Shown here in pieces: positions 16,369-29,895 of a stretch of DNA of 64,000 nt. The position numbers and the translations under genes are program-made. Within the stretch, counting starts at the first letter, position 1, and every line of letters starts with the position of its first letter. The stretch is from Pseudonocardia sp. HH130629-09 (lineage in GTDB: Bacteria; Actinomycetota; Actinomycetes; Mycobacteriales; Pseudonocardiaceae): positions 4,216,001 to 4,280,000 of the forward strand of contig NZ_CP011868.1 in the NCBI RefSeq assembly GCF_001294645.1. The letters run 5' to 3'. The notes under the pieces are model-generated. The model worked only from the letters and a program-made list of their open reading frames with translations, had not been told where the DNA came from and did not search any database.

Positions 16369-18387
16369 TCAGCCCAGACCCTGCGACTCCCGGATCAGGG
16401 TGACGATCTCGTCCATCATCCCGGTCAGGCGGAAGTTCTTCGGCGTGAACACCGCCGCGACCCCGCCCTCGCGCAGCCGCTTCTCGTCCTCGGGCGGGAT
16501 GATCCCGCCGACGACGACCGGCACCTCCCCGGCCCCGGCGTCACGCAGCCCCTGCACGACCGCGGGCACGACCTCCAGGTGCGACCCGGACAGCACCGAG
16601 AGCCCGACGGCGTGCACGCCCTCCTGCACCGCGGCCGCCACGATCTGCGACGGCGTCAGCCGGATCCCCTGGTAGACGACCTCGAACCCGACGTCACGGG
16701 CGCGCACGGCGACCTGCTCGGCGCCGTTGGAGTGGCCGTCGAGGCCGGGCTTGCCGACCAGCATGCGCAGCCGCTGGCCCAGCTCCTCGCCGGTGGCGCG
16801 GACCCGCTCGCGGACCTCGGAGATCTCGGTGGCGCCCTCGCCGGACATGCTCGCCCCCGCCACTCCGGTCGGGGCCCGGAACTCCCCGAACACCTCGCGC
16901 AGCGCCCCGGCCCACTCGCCGGTGGTCACGCCCGCCTTGGCGCAGTCGATCGAGACCTGCATCAGGTTCTGCTCGGTCTTGGCCGCGTCGCGCAGCGCCC
17001 GCAGCGCCTCCTCGACGGCGTCCTGGTCCCGCGCGGCCCGCCACTCGCGGATCGCCTCGACCGCGGCCCGCTCGGTGGCCGGGTCGACGGTGAAGATAGC
17101 GTCGGCTCCCTCGGCCTGCAGCGGGCTCGGCTCGGTCGTGTCGAACTTGTTGACCCCGACCACGACCTCCTCGCCGGACTCCAGCCGGCGCCGCCGGGCG
17201 GCGAGGGAGTTGACCAGCTCGCCCTTCATGTAGCCGGACTCGACGGCCGCGACCGCCCCGCCCATCTCCTGCACCCGGTCGATCTCCGCGCGGGCGCCCT
17301 CGACGAGCTCGGAGACCTTCGCCTCGACGACCCGGGAGCCGTCGAAGATGTCCTCGTACTCCAGCAGGTCGGTCTCGTAGGCCAGCACCTGCTGCATCCG
17401 CAGCGCCCACTGCTGGTCCCACGGCCGCGGCAGGCCGAGCGCCTCGTTCCAGGCCGGCAGCTGCACGGCGCGGGCACGCGCGTCCCGGGACAGGGTGACG
17501 GCGAGCATCTCCAGCACGATGCGCTGGACGTTGTTCTCCGGCTGCGCCTCGGTCAGCCCGAGCGAGTTGACCTGCACGCCGTAGCGCAGGCGTCGCTGCT
17601 TGGGGTTCTGCACGCCGTAGCGCTCGAGGGTGATCTCGTCCCAGAGCCGGCCCAGCGCCCGGAGCTTGCACATCTCCTCGACGAACCGGATGCCGGCGTT
17701 GACGAAGAACGAGATGCGTCCGACGACGTCGCCGAACTTCTCCGGCGGCACCTGCCCGGAGTCGCGCACCGAGTCGAGGACGGCGATCGCGGTCGACAGC
17801 GCGTAGGCCAGCTCCTGCGTCGGCGTCGCCCCGGCCTCCTGCAGGTGGTAGCTGCAGATGTTGATCGGGTTCCACTTCGGGATCTCACCGACCGACCACA
17901 CCACCATGTCGGTGATCAGCCGCAGGCTGGGCCCGGGCGGGAACACGTAGGTGCCCCGCGACAGGTACTCCTTGACGATGTCGTTCTGGGTCGTCCCGGC
18001 GAGCTTCGCCCGAACCTCGGCGTAGTCCAGACCGGACTGCTCCGCCTGCTCCTCGGCGACGGCCACGTACAGCGCGAGCAGCCACATCGCCGGGGCGTTG
18101 ATCGTCATCGAGGTGTTGGCCTCGGCGACCGGGATCCCCTCGAACAGGGTGCGCATGTCCCCGATGTGGCTGACCGGCACGCCGACCTTGCCGACCTCGC
18201 CCTTGGCGAGCTCGTCGTCGGGGTCGTAGCCGGTCTGGGTCGGGAGGTCGAAGGCCACCGACAGCCCCGTCTGGCCCTTGGCCAGGTTGCGGCGGTACAG
18301 CTCGTTGGACTTCTCCGCCGAGGAGTGACCGGCGTAGGTGCGGATCACCCACGGACGGTCGCGCTCACGATCGGTGGGGTACGGCAC
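16369..18387 (-). CDS. meaA: Ethylmalonyl-CoA mutase (MeaA)
   Basis: 672 residues matching streptomycete MeaA along its length. The N-terminal part is the TIM-barrel mutase domain (RPWVIRTYAGHSSAEKSNEL, SVAFDLPTQTGYDPD, NTSMTINAPAMWLLALY, PKWNPINICSYHLQEAGATP); the last about 135 residues are a B12-binding domain with VGKPGLDGHSNGAEQ (the DxHxxG cobalamin ligand) and LSVLSGSHL. It isomerises ethylmalonyl-CoA to methylsuccinyl-CoA using adenosylcobalamin. GTG 18387 is chosen because a CGGAGG precedes it; upstream in-frame sequence is not family-like. It depends on the adenosyltransferase gene at 21285 and on Ccr for substrate. Confidence 0.95.
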   Translation of the reverse strand: MPYPTDRERDRPWVIRTYAGHSSAEKSNELYRRNLAKGQTGLSVAFDLPTQTGYDPDDELAKGEVGKVGVPVSHIGDMRTLFEGIPVAEANTSMTINAPAMWLLALYVAVAEEQAEQSGLDYAEVRAKLAGTTQNDIVKEYLSRGTYVFPPGPSLRLITDMVVWSVGEIPKWNPINICSYHLQEAGATPTQELAYALSTAIAVLDSVRDSGQVPPEKFGDVVGRISFFVNAGIRFVEEMCKLRALGRLWDEITLERYGVQNPKQRRLRYGVQVNSLGLTEAQPENNVQRIVLEMLAVTLSRDARARAVQLPAWNEALGLPRPWDQQWALRMQQVLAYETDLLEYEDIFDGSRVVEAKVSELVEGARAEIDRVQEMGGAVAAVESGYMKGELVNSLAARRRRLESGEEVVVGVNKFDTTEPSPLQAEGADAIFTVDPATERAAVEAIREWRAARDQDAVEEALRALRDAAKTEQNLMQVSIDCAKAGVTTGEWAGALREVFGEFRAPTGVAGASMSGEGATEISEVRERVRATGEELGQRLRMLVGKPGLDGHSNGAEQVAVRARDVGFEVVYQGIRLTPSQIVAAAVQEGVHAVGLSVLSGSHLEVVPAVVQGLRDAGAGEVPVVVGGIIPPEDEKRLREGGVAAVFTPKNFRLTGMMDEIVTLIRESQGLG

Positions 18388-18445
18388 CGGGACCTCCGTG
18401 TCGTCGCGGGAGCACAGTCGGCACTGCCTGTGATGCGGACAGATC

Positions 18446-18459
18446 CTACTCGTCAGTAG
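18446..18459. promoter_or_regulatory. Predicted operator, site 3, upstream of meaA
   Basis: CTACTCGTCAGTAG, a perfect palindrome with 5-bp half sites and a 4-bp spacer, 59 bp before the meaA GTG. It is the cleanest of the four TACY-N4-RGTA sites. Confidence 0.5.
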
Positions 18460-18605
18460 CCGACGGCGGGCACGGAGTCGTCCCTCGTCACAGTCGGCAT
18501 GTTCGGCAAAGTACGCGATCCGCACGGGAAACCGAGCGCTGGATCGGTTCACCACCCCGCCCCTCGGACAGGGCCTGTCGCCCGTCCGGGTGCGACGATC
18601 AGCGG

Positions 18606-18938
18606 ATGGAGCTGGACCTGGTCCCGCGGCTCGGCGCGGTCATCGGCATCGCGATCGTGCTGGCGGTGCTCGCGCTGCTGCTGCGCTGGACCTACGGCCA
18701 CCAGAAGCACCACGCGCTGCCCACCGACGACCCGGACGACCCGGTCGCGACCGGCCTGCTCACCGAGGTCTCCCGGGTACCCGGGCCGGAGGCGGCGCGG
18801 GTGCTGCGCGACCGGCTGCGCTCCGAGGGCATCCGGGCGACGACCTCCCGCGGCGACGACGGCGGCTGGGCACTGCTCGTCTTCCCCCAGGATGTCGGGG
18901 ACGCCCGCGTGGTGCTCAGCCGTCGCTCGCTGGACTGA
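18606..18938 (+). CDS. Small single-span membrane protein, unknown function
   Basis: 110 residues: a short N-terminus, one hydrophobic segment LGAVIGIAIVLAVLALLLRW (residues 9-28), then a cytosolic domain of about 75 residues (EAARVLRDRLRSEGIRATTS, WALLVFPQDVGDARVVL). The soluble part resembles small DUF2007-like or flavin-regulatory folds found next to metabolic genes, but I cannot assign it. Divergent from meaA with a 218-bp gap containing operator site 3. Its stop is 4 bp from the convergent DUF1206 gene stop. Confidence 0.65.
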   Translation: MELDLVPRLGAVIGIAIVLAVLALLLRWTYGHQKHHALPTDDPDDPVATGLLTEVSRVPGPEAARVLRDRLRSEGIRATTSRGDDGGWALLVFPQDVGDARVVLSRRSLD

Positions 18939-18942
18939 GCGC

Positions 18943-19794
18943 TCAGCCCACCCGGTGGTAGCGGGCGTCGAGGAAGCAGAACACGCCGTAGCAGGCGATC
19001 CCCACGCCGACCGCGATCAGCAGGAACACCCCGTAGGGCTGTTCGTGCAGCGTCTTGAGCGCGGAGTCCAGCCCGTTGGCGCGCTGCGGATCGAAGGTCA
19101 GTGCGGCGACGCCCAGCAGGACGCCCAGCACGCCGATCGCGATCCCCTTGGCGATGTACCCGACCTGTCCGGTGCGGGCGTTGATCCGCCGCAGCCGGGT
19201 GTCGGCGCCACCGAGGTCCTGGTCCTCGGTGAACGTCGTCCGGTAGCCGTTCCAGGCCATCACCCCGCCGCCGATCAGCACCCCCAGCCCCAGCAGCGCG
19301 GTGAGGACCTGCCCGCCCGGCAGGCCCAGCAGTCCGGCCGTCGCCCGACCACCGCCACCGCCGGACGTGCGTCCGCTGATCGCGGTGGTCGCCGCGGTGA
19401 CGGCGAGCACCGCGTAGACGACGGCCTGCCCGCCGGCGACGACCCGCTTCACCGTGCGCTTGGTGCCGTCACCGATGTAGGCGAACCCCCACACCGCCGA
19501 GACGGTCCGCCACAGGACGACCGCGGCGAACCCGATCACCAGCACCCACAAGAACACCCGGCCCGCCGGCTCGGCGGCGATCGCCCCGAGGGCGCCGTTC
19601 TGGTCGGCCTGCCCGCCCGAGCCGAGCGCGATCCGGACGGCGAGCCAGGCGATCAGCAGGTGCACCACCCCGTTCGCGGCGATGCCGGCCCGGGCGGCGA
19701 CGCGCACCGGTGTCGAGTGCGCGGCGTCCCGCGCCCCGCGGCCCACCTTGCGGCCGGTCTGCGAGACGTCCGCGGCGTCGGGGGTGCTCACCAT
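18943..19794 (-). CDS. DUF1206 integral membrane protein
   Basis: 283 residues with three repeated units, each of two hydrophobic helices and an internal ARxGIxANGVVHLLIA-like or GQAVVYAVLAVTAA / TGQVGYIAKGIAIGVLGV segment. This triplicated two-helix layout is the DUF1206 family, whose function is not established. A Gly-rich linker lies between the second and third unit. ATG 19794 chosen as the first start before family sequence. It follows murA on the same strand after about 97 bp. Confidence 0.8.
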   Translation of the reverse strand: MVSTPDAADVSQTGRKVGRGARDAAHSTPVRVAARAGIAANGVVHLLIAWLAVRIALGSGGQADQNGALGAIAAEPAGRVFLWVLVIGFAAVVLWRTVSAVWGFAYIGDGTKRTVKRVVAGGQAVVYAVLAVTAATTAISGRTSGGGGGRATAGLLGLPGGQVLTALLGLGVLIGGGVMAWNGYRTTFTEDQDLGGADTRLRRINARTGQVGYIAKGIAIGVLGVLLGVAALTFDPQRANGLDSALKTLHEQPYGVFLLIAVGVGIACYGVFCFLDARYHRVG

Positions 19795-19891
19795 GACGGG
19801 CCTCCTCGTCGAGTTGACGCGAAGGGTGACATGGCGCGCACCGGCCCGCCGGGCTGCTGGGCCGTTCGGAGCAGCAGCGGGCGGACCCGCC

Positions 19892-21160
19892 CTACCGCTC
19901 CGGCTCGCCCGCGACGCGTCGGATGTCGGCGCCCAGCGCGGACAGGTTCTCCACGAACCGCGGGTAGCCGCGGTCGATGTGCGCGACGTCCCAGACCTCG
20001 GTGGTGCCCCGCGCGCACAGCCCTGCCAGCACCAGCCCGGCGCCCGCCCGGATGTCGCTGGCCCACACCGGCGCGCTGGAGAGCTCAGGCCGCCCCCGGA
20101 CGACGGCGTGGTGGCCGTCGGTGCGGGCGTCCGCACCCAGCCGCACCATCTCGTCGACGAAGCGGAAGCGCGCCTCGAACACGTTCTCGGTGATCATCGA
20201 GGTGCCCTCGGCGACGGCGGAGAGCGCGATCGCCATCGGCTGCAGGTCGGTGGCGAAGCCCGGGTAGGGCAGCGTCACGAAGTCGACCGCCTCCGGGCGT
20301 CGGGACATCGCGACCGAGAACTCCTGCTCGCCGGTGGTGATCTCGGCGCCCGCGCTGCGGAGCTTGTCCAGGACCAGGTCGATGTGGTGCGGGTCGACGC
20401 CGCGCACGGTGACCTCGCCACGGGTCATGGCGGCAGCGAACGCCCAGGTGGCACCGACGATCCGGTCCCCGATGACGCGGTGCGTGGTGGGCTGCAGCCC
20501 GGCGACGCCGTGCACGGTCAGCGTGGAGCTGCCGACACCCTCCAGCTTCGCGCCCATCTGCTGCAGCATCACGCAGAGGTCGACGATCTCCGGCTCGCGG
20601 GCGGCGTTGTCGATGACCGTGGTGCCCTCGGCGAGCACCGCGGCCATCAGGATGTTCTCGGTCGCCCCGACGCTCGGGAAGTCCAGCCAGATCTGCGCGC
20701 CGTGCAGGTCTCCCGCTGTCGCGGTGACGCTGCCGTGCACGATGTCGGTGGTCGCACCGAGCTTGCGCAGCCCGTTCTGGTGCATGTCCAGCGGCCGCGA
20801 GCCGATCGCGTCGCCGCCGGGGAGCGGGACGACGGCCCGCCGGCACCGCGCCACCAGGGGCCCGAGCACGCACACCGACGCACGCAGCTTGGACACCGAC
20901 CGGTAGTCGGCCTCCGCGCCGGGATCGGCGGGCACGTCGATGTGCACGGTCGATCCCTCGATCGCGACCGTGCAGCCCAGGCTCCGCAGGACGTCGGCCA
21001 TCAGCGGCACGTCCAGGATCTCCGGGCAGTTCTCGAGCGTCGTCCGCCCCTCGGCCAGCAGTGCCGCCGCCATGAGCTTGAGCACGCTGTTCTTCGCCCC
21101 GACGACGTCGACGGACCCGCTCAGCCGGGCCCCGCCGTTGACCGCGAAATGCTCCACCAC
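19892..21160 (-). CDS. murA: UDP-N-acetylglucosamine 1-carboxyvinyltransferase
   Basis: 422 residues, standard MurA length. It transfers enolpyruvate from PEP to UDP-GlcNAc, the first committed step of peptidoglycan synthesis, in the cytosol. The N-terminal [21 protein letters not shown] contains the Lys-Asn substrate pair. The loop that carries the fosfomycin-reactive Cys in E. coli reads [15 protein letters not shown], with Asp117 in its place as in Mycobacterium tuberculosis, so intrinsic fosfomycin insensitivity is expected. Position beside pduO and the ATP synthase block is conserved in actinobacteria. Confidence 0.97.
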   Translation of the reverse strand: MVEHFAVNGGARLSGSVDVVGAKNSVLKLMAAALLAEGRTTLENCPEILDVPLMADVLRSLGCTVAIEGSTVHIDVPADPGAEADYRSVSKLRASVCVLGPLVARCRRAVVPLPGGDAIGSRPLDMHQNGLRKLGATTDIVHGSVTATAGDLHGAQIWLDFPSVGATENILMAAVLAEGTTVIDNAAREPEIVDLCVMLQQMGAKLEGVGSSTLTVHGVAGLQPTTHRVIGDRIVGATWAFAAAMTRGEVTVRGVDPHHIDLVLDKLRSAGAEITTGEQEFSVAMSRRPEAVDFVTLPYPGFATDLQPMAIALSAVAEGTSMITENVFEARFRFVDEMVRLGADARTDGHHAVVRGRPELSSAPVWASDIRAGAGLVLAGLCARGTTEVWDVAHIDRGYPRFVENLSALGADIRRVAGEPER

Positions 21161-21284
21161 GCCCGGAACGGTAACGGGACCGTCACCGCGCCGGATGCCC
21201 GCCCCGGACGGCCCTGCACCTTCGGACCGTCCGGCGCACCCCCGCGTCTGGTCGCCGGAGCACCGGCGCGCCTAGCCTGTCGGG

Positions 21285-21878
21285 GTGGCGGTGAACCTGA
21301 CGCGGATCTACACGAAGACCGGCGACGACGGTACGACGGCCCTGGGCGACTTCAGCCGGGTCCGCAAGACCGACACCCGGCTGGCGGCCTACGCCGACAC
21401 CGACGAGGCGAACGCCGCGATCGGCGTGGCGGTGACGATCGGCGGGCTCGCCGAGCTGGTCGCCGACCCGCTGCGGCAGATCCAGAACGACCTGTTCGAC
21501 GTCGGGGCCGACCTGTGCGCGCCGATCGTCGAGAATCCCGAGTACCCGCCGCTGCGGATCACCGAGGGCTACGTCACCCGGCTCGAGGGCTGGTGCGACG
21601 AGTTCAACCTCGAGCTGCCCAAGCTCAAGTCGTTCATCCTGCCCGGCGGCACCCCCGGCGGCGCCTACCTGCACGTCGCGCGGACCGTCACCCGCCGTGC
21701 CGAGCGGTCCGTGTGGGCCCTGCTGGAGGCCGACCGGGAGCGGACCAACCCGCTGACGGCGCAGTACCTCAACCGGCTCTCGGACCTGCTGTTCATCCTC
21801 GGCCGGGTCGCGAACCCCGACGGCGACGTCCTGTGGCAGCCGGGTGGCCCGCACGGCGCCCCGACCGCCGACGCCTGA
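21285..21878 (+). CDS. Cob(I)yrinic acid a,c-diamide adenosyltransferase, PduO type
   Basis: 197 residues. The N-terminal ATP-binding pattern RIYTKTGDDGTTALGDFSRV (KTGDxGxT) and the C-terminal helical part RTVTRRAERSVWALLE and YLNRLSDLLFILGR (with the family Arg/Asp pair) identify a PduO-type ATP:cob(I)alamin adenosyltransferase. It makes adenosylcobalamin for mutases, here probably MeaA and methylmalonyl-CoA mutase. GTG 21285 used; GTG 21291 is an alternative. Divergent from murA and convergent with the DUF2550 gene, as in other actinobacteria. Confidence 0.92.
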   Translation: MAVNLTRIYTKTGDDGTTALGDFSRVRKTDTRLAAYADTDEANAAIGVAVTIGGLAELVADPLRQIQNDLFDVGADLCAPIVENPEYPPLRITEGYVTRLEGWCDEFNLELPKLKSFILPGGTPGGAYLHVARTVTRRAERSVWALLEADRERTNPLTAQYLNRLSDLLFILGRVANPDGDVLWQPGGPHGAPTADA

Positions 21879-21939
21879 CCTACTGCGCAGGGCCGAACGA
21901 CAGAGCGGGCGGCTCCGCAACGCTACGGGTTTCGCGGGG

Positions 21940-22389
21940 TCAGGACGCCTCGCGGAACCCGTGTCCCTGGCCCGGGGGCGTGGACTCCAGCCAGGCCATG
22001 AAGCCGGTCCGGACGCCCGCGGACATCGCGAGCTCGACGTCGACGTCGCGCCCGGCGGCGTCGCGGCCACGGCAGCGCAGCACCTCGACCGCCATCGGGA
22101 TCGCGAACTCCTCCGACCGGTGCGGCGGCCGCCGGTCGACGATCTCCAGATCGGCACGGTCCATCACGACGGTCGGCCCGATCCGGAAGCTGGTCAGGCG
22201 GTACCAGGCGAAGCGCTCGCCCTCGTAGCGCCCGACGCCGAAGTGCCAGTCCGTGACAGCGAAACGGCGGCGCAGACACAGGTCCACACCGCCGCCTCGC
22301 ATGAGTCGTACCCGCCGTACGGCGAGCCAGACCAGGGGGATCACCAGACACAGCAGCAGAACTCCGACGATCGCCGCGATGAGCTCCAC
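21940..22389 (-). CDS. DUF2550 single-span membrane protein
   Basis: 149 residues with one N-terminal membrane helix (LIAAIVGVLLLCLVIPLVWL) and a conserved cytosolic domain (RRFAVTDWHFGVGRYEGERF, AWYRLTSFRIGPT). DUF2550 proteins directly follow atpC throughout actinobacteria; no function is known to me. It begins 20 bp after the atpC stop and so is probably the last gene of the ATP synthase operon. Confidence 0.85.
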   Translation of the reverse strand: MELIAAIVGVLLLCLVIPLVWLAVRRVRLMRGGGVDLCLRRRFAVTDWHFGVGRYEGERFAWYRLTSFRIGPTVVMDRADLEIVDRRPPHRSEEFAIPMAVEVLRCRGRDAAGRDVDVELAMSAGVRTGFMAWLESTPPGQGHGFREAS

Positions 22390-22409
22390 TGCCGTGTCCG
22401 GTCCCCGTA

Positions 22410-22793
22410 CTAGTTCGCCTCGGCCGCCCGAAGGCGGGCCTCGGCCCGGGCGATCGCCGATCTGCCCTCGTCGGTGGACGAGTCGGCGCCGTCGCGAGCC
22501 CGCCGGGCCCGCTCGACGTCGATCTCGTCCGCCTGCTCGGCGAACTCGGCGAGGATGGACACCCGCTCCGCCGACACCGACAGGAACCCGCCGTGCACCG
22601 CGATGGTGCGCTTCGAGCCGTCGGTGGAGTCGATGCGGACGACCCCGGCCTCCTCCAGCTGGGCCAGCATCGGCTGGTGGCCGGGCAGGATGCCGACCTC
22701 GCCGACCGTGGTCCGGGCGAGCACGAAGCGTGCGTCACCCGACCACAGCCGGCGCTCGACCGAGACCAGCTCCACGGTCATCTCAGCAGGCAT
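22410..22793 (-). CDS. atpC: F1Fo ATP synthase subunit epsilon
   Basis: 127 residues: the beta-sandwich domain ([56 protein letters not shown]) followed by the C-terminal helical hairpin. The central-stalk regulator of F1. Starts 6 bp after the atpD stop. Confidence 0.96.
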   Translation of the reverse strand: MPAEMTVELVSVERRLWSGDARFVLARTTVGEVGILPGHQPMLAQLEEAGVVRIDSTDGSKRTIAVHGGFLSVSAERVSILAEFAEQADEIDVERARRARDGADSSTDEGRSAIARAEARLRAAEAN

Positions 22794-22799
22794 GGAGGA

Positions 22800-25225
<2,426 letters not shown>

Positions 25226-25237
25226 CGGGTATCAGCC

Positions 25238-26875
<1,638 letters not shown>

Positions 26876-26949
26876 GGCTGCGTCGTTCCTTCTCTCGAAC
26901 GGGGTCTTCGGGTCGTTCCGCCGGGGTCCGGCGGTCACTCCGAAGCAGG

Positions 26950-27780
26950 TCAGCTGGGCAGGGACCGGCGAGCCGTGGCGAGTCGACCCGCCACGCTGCC
27001 GTCGATGACCTCGCCGCCGACCTGCACGACCAGGCCTCCGAGGAGGCTCCGGTCGAGCTCGACCTGCAGGGAGATCGTGCGGCCGTACATACGGCCCAAT
27101 GTCTCGGCGAGCCTGGTCTCCTGCTCGGAGGAGAGCTCGACGGGTGTGCGCACCTTGGCGACCGAGCGGTCCCGGCGGGCCGCCGCGAGCTCGGCGAGCT
27201 CCTCGGCGACGACGTCGAGGTGCCGGCCGCGGGGCAGCCGGACCGACTCGCGGAGGAGGGTCGCGGTGACCGGGTAGACCTTCTCGCCGAGCACCGAGTC
27301 GAGGAGCTGGACGCGCCCCTCGACCGGACGCGCGGAGTCGCCGAGCAGGCCCGCCAGCTCCGGCTCGCGGGCCACGATCCGGCCGAACCGGAACAGCTGG
27401 TCCTCGACCTCGTCGAGGGAGCCGTTGCGGTCCGCGATCGCGATGGCCGCGCGGCGGGCCAGGCCCTCCGCACCGGTGACGATGTCGCGGGCGGTCGACC
27501 AGCGCTTGCGCACCAGCTCGGAGACCAGGTCCACGGTCGGCTGCGAGAGCTGGGACCCGAACAGCCGGCGGACCAGGTCCACACGGGAGTCCTCGGGGGA
27601 CGACGCGTCGGCCAGCAGACGCCGGACGGAGCGCTCGGAGTCCAGGAACCGGGCCACCGCGAACAGCTCGTCCGCGGTCGTGGTCAGGTCCCGGGCCGAC
27701 GCGGAGTCGGTCCAGGAGTCCAGCCGCTCGGTCAGCACCGCGAGGGACTCACGGCTGGCGGGCTGCAGGACAGCCGCCAT
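26950..27780 (-). CDS. atpH: F1Fo ATP synthase subunit delta
   Basis: 276 residues, the actinobacterial long form. The OSCP/delta signature is in the C-terminal half: [20 protein letters not shown] and the glycine-rich [19 protein letters not shown]. Peripheral stalk subunit joining F1 to subunit b. ATG overlaps the atpF stop as TGATG. Confidence 0.95.
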   Translation of the reverse strand: MAAVLQPASRESLAVLTERLDSWTDSASARDLTTTADELFAVARFLDSERSVRRLLADASSPEDSRVDLVRRLFGSQLSQPTVDLVSELVRKRWSTARDIVTGAEGLARRAAIAIADRNGSLDEVEDQLFRFGRIVAREPELAGLLGDSARPVEGRVQLLDSVLGEKVYPVTATLLRESVRLPRGRHLDVVAEELAELAAARRDRSVAKVRTPVELSSEQETRLAETLGRMYGRTISLQVELDRSLLGGLVVQVGGEVIDGSVAGRLATARRSLPS

Positions 27781-28328
27781 CAGTTCGCCCCGCTCCGCTG
27801 GGCCACGCCCTGCTGGTCGAGCTCACCGAGGAACGAGTCGATCGTCGCGGAGCGACGCGAGTCGTCGGCCAGCTGCTCGCGCAGCAGGCGCTCGGCCAGC
27901 TGGACCGACAGGCCCCCGACCTCGTTGCGCAGGGCGCGCTGGGCGGCGTCGCGCGACGCGGCCACCTGCTCCTCGCCACGGGCCTTGATGCGCGCGGCCT
28001 CGGCCTCGGCCTCCTCGCGGAGCTCGGCCTTGATCTGCTGGCCCTCGGCCCGGGCGTCGTCGCGGATGCGCGCCGCCTCGGCCCGGAGGCCGGCCAGCTG
28101 CTCCTCGTACTCCTTCTTCAGCCGGTCCGCCTGCTCCTGGGTCTCCTGAGCACGCTTGAGGCCGCCCTCGATCGCATCGGTGCGCTCCTCGTAGAGCGAC
28201 TCGAAGCGGGGGACCGCGAACTTCCAGAGCACGACGAGCAGGATCGCGAACGCGACCACACCGAGGACGAGCTCGTCGAGGTGCGGGAGAATCGGAAGCG
28301 GCTGTTCGGCGGCGAGAATCAGTTCCAC
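27780..28328 (-). CDS. atpF: F1Fo ATP synthase subunit b
   Basis: 182 residues: one membrane helix (LVLGVVAFAILLVVLWKF) near the N-terminus, then a long charged coiled coil typical of the peripheral stalk. GTG start at 28328. Confidence 0.95.
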   Translation of the reverse strand: MELILAAEQPLPILPHLDELVLGVVAFAILLVVLWKFAVPRFESLYEERTDAIEGGLKRAQETQEQADRLKKEYEEQLAGLRAEAARIRDDARAEGQQIKAELREEAEAEAARIKARGEEQVAASRDAAQRALRNEVGGLSVQLAERLLREQLADDSRRSATIDSFLGELDQQGVAQRSGAN

Positions 28329-28391
28329 CGTGTGTCCTTCCCTGACATGGCCGCCGGTACCGGGACCGGCATGAGAGTGATCTGCCGGCTC

Positions 28392-28637
28392 TTACTGCGC
28401 GATGAAGAAGAGCACCAGGCCGATCAGCATGACCAGCTCGGCGAGAACGAAGGTGGTCCAGCCGATGCCCATCAGCTGGCCGCGGGCCTCCGGCTGGCGG
28501 GCGGTGCCGCTGATGACGGCCGACCAGATCAGGCCGACGCCGATACCGGCGCCGATGGCCGAGGCGCCGAACCCGATGGCTGCGAGGCCCGGGTTGATGT
28601 TGGCGGCTTCCTGGGCCAGAACCTGGGTGACGTTCAC
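28392..28637 (-). CDS. atpE: F1Fo ATP synthase subunit c
   Basis: 81 residues forming two membrane helices. The first holds the tight glycine packing AIGFGASAIGAGIGVGLIW; the second has the ion-binding Glu in FVLAELVMLIGLVLFF. The polar loop RQPEARGQL joins them. GTG 28637 gives the expected length and follows AGGAAACCC. The c-ring carries protons in the Fo motor. Confidence 0.96.
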   Translation of the reverse strand: MNVTQVLAQEAANINPGLAAIGFGASAIGAGIGVGLIWSAVISGTARQPEARGQLMGIGWTTFVLAELVMLIGLVLFFIAQ

Positions 28638-28761
28638 TTCGGGTTTCCTTCCGTCGGGTCCGCGGAATGCGGGTCGTTCGGTGTATCGGCCCGGGCGGGC
28701 CGGCGGATGAAGCAGGTGGTGCGAGCGCGGTGCCGGCGGCACCGGGGTCTCGGTGGTGCGG

Positions 28762-29535
28762 TCAGTGGTCCTCGGAGATCGCCGCGCCGATGAAGACGGC
28801 GGCGAGCAGGGCGAAGACGTAGGCCTGGATGACCTGGACCAGCGCCTCCAGGAACGTGAACGCGATCCCGGCGGCGAACACCACCGGGGACGCGATGACG
28901 AGCGCGGAGCCCGCCGACAGCAGGAACGCCGCACCCACGGCGGTCAGGGCGAGGATGAGGTGGCCGGCGAACATCGCGGCGAACACACGCAGTGCCAGCG
29001 AGAGCGGCTGCACCAGGAACTTCTGCAGCAGCTCGATCACGATGATCAGCGGCGCGATGAAGACCGGGACGCCCGGCGGGAGCGCGGCGTGCTTGATGTA
29101 GCCGAAGAACCCGTGCTTCTTGAACCCGGCGTAGTGGTAGAAGACGTAGACGAACAGCGCCAGCGCGATGGGGAACCCGATCCGCGACAGCGTCGGGAAC
29201 TGGATGAACGGGACGATCGCGAAGATGTTGTTGACCAGGATGAAGCTGAACAGGCCGAGGATCAGCGGGATGTACCGCTTGAACTCCTCCGAGCCGATCT
29301 GGTCACGCGCCATGGTGTTGCGCGGGATGTTGTAGAAGGACTCCAGCCCGAACTGGAATCGGCTCGGCACGATGGACAGCTTGCGCGTGCCCAGCGTGAA
29401 GACGGCCGCAACGATGATCAGCGACAGGACCGCCAGCACCATCGGCTTGGTGACGGCGCCGAAGATCGGCGGGTACTCGAACAGACCTGCGCCGGGCGGA
29501 GTGAACTCCTCGGCCGCCAGTACCAACGTGCCCAA
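28762..29535 (-). CDS. atpB: F1Fo ATP synthase subunit a
   Basis: 257 residues with several membrane helices. The essential Arg lies in LSLALRVFAAMFAGHLILAL. TTG at 29535 is preferred: an AAGGA sits just upstream and the earlier in-frame sequence is Pro/Arg-rich and not family-like. Channels protons to the c-ring. Confidence 0.93.
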   Translation of the reverse strand: MGTLVLAAEEFTPPGAGLFEYPPIFGAVTKPMVLAVLSLIIVAAVFTLGTRKLSIVPSRFQFGLESFYNIPRNTMARDQIGSEEFKRYIPLILGLFSFILVNNIFAIVPFIQFPTLSRIGFPIALALFVYVFYHYAGFKKHGFFGYIKHAALPPGVPVFIAPLIIVIELLQKFLVQPLSLALRVFAAMFAGHLILALTAVGAAFLLSAGSALVIASPVVFAAGIAFTFLEALVQVIQAYVFALLAAVFIGAAISEDH

Positions 29536-29895
29536 TGGGGGTCCTTCCGGTGCTCCCGCTCCGCATCCACGCGGAACGGGGGATCGCCTGCAAGGTGCCT
29601 CGTGATGCGATGTGTTTCCGGGCGACCGGGTCGAAACACCGGAAGTCACCCACATCGCCTACGTGGCGGATGCTATCAGCCGTACTTCTACACGACGTCG
29701 GGGGCTCGCACCCACCTCACCAGCGCGTTCGCCCGACGAAACGATCTTGATCGGGCCCGGCGGGCCGCCTCCGGTGATTCACCGTTAACTCGCCCGCGGG
29801 TCGCCGCCCGGTCATCCGCCGGACGCGCCCGCCCGACCCCGTGGACGCCTCCGCGGGCACCACAGGAACGGACGAATCGGTCGTCGAACCCCAGG

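Noticed and set aside
18388..18555. Longer meaA start with 56 extra codons
   Set aside because: The extra residues are Arg/Cys-rich and unlike MeaA, would cover the operator, and lack a ribosome binding site; the GTG at 18387 has one.
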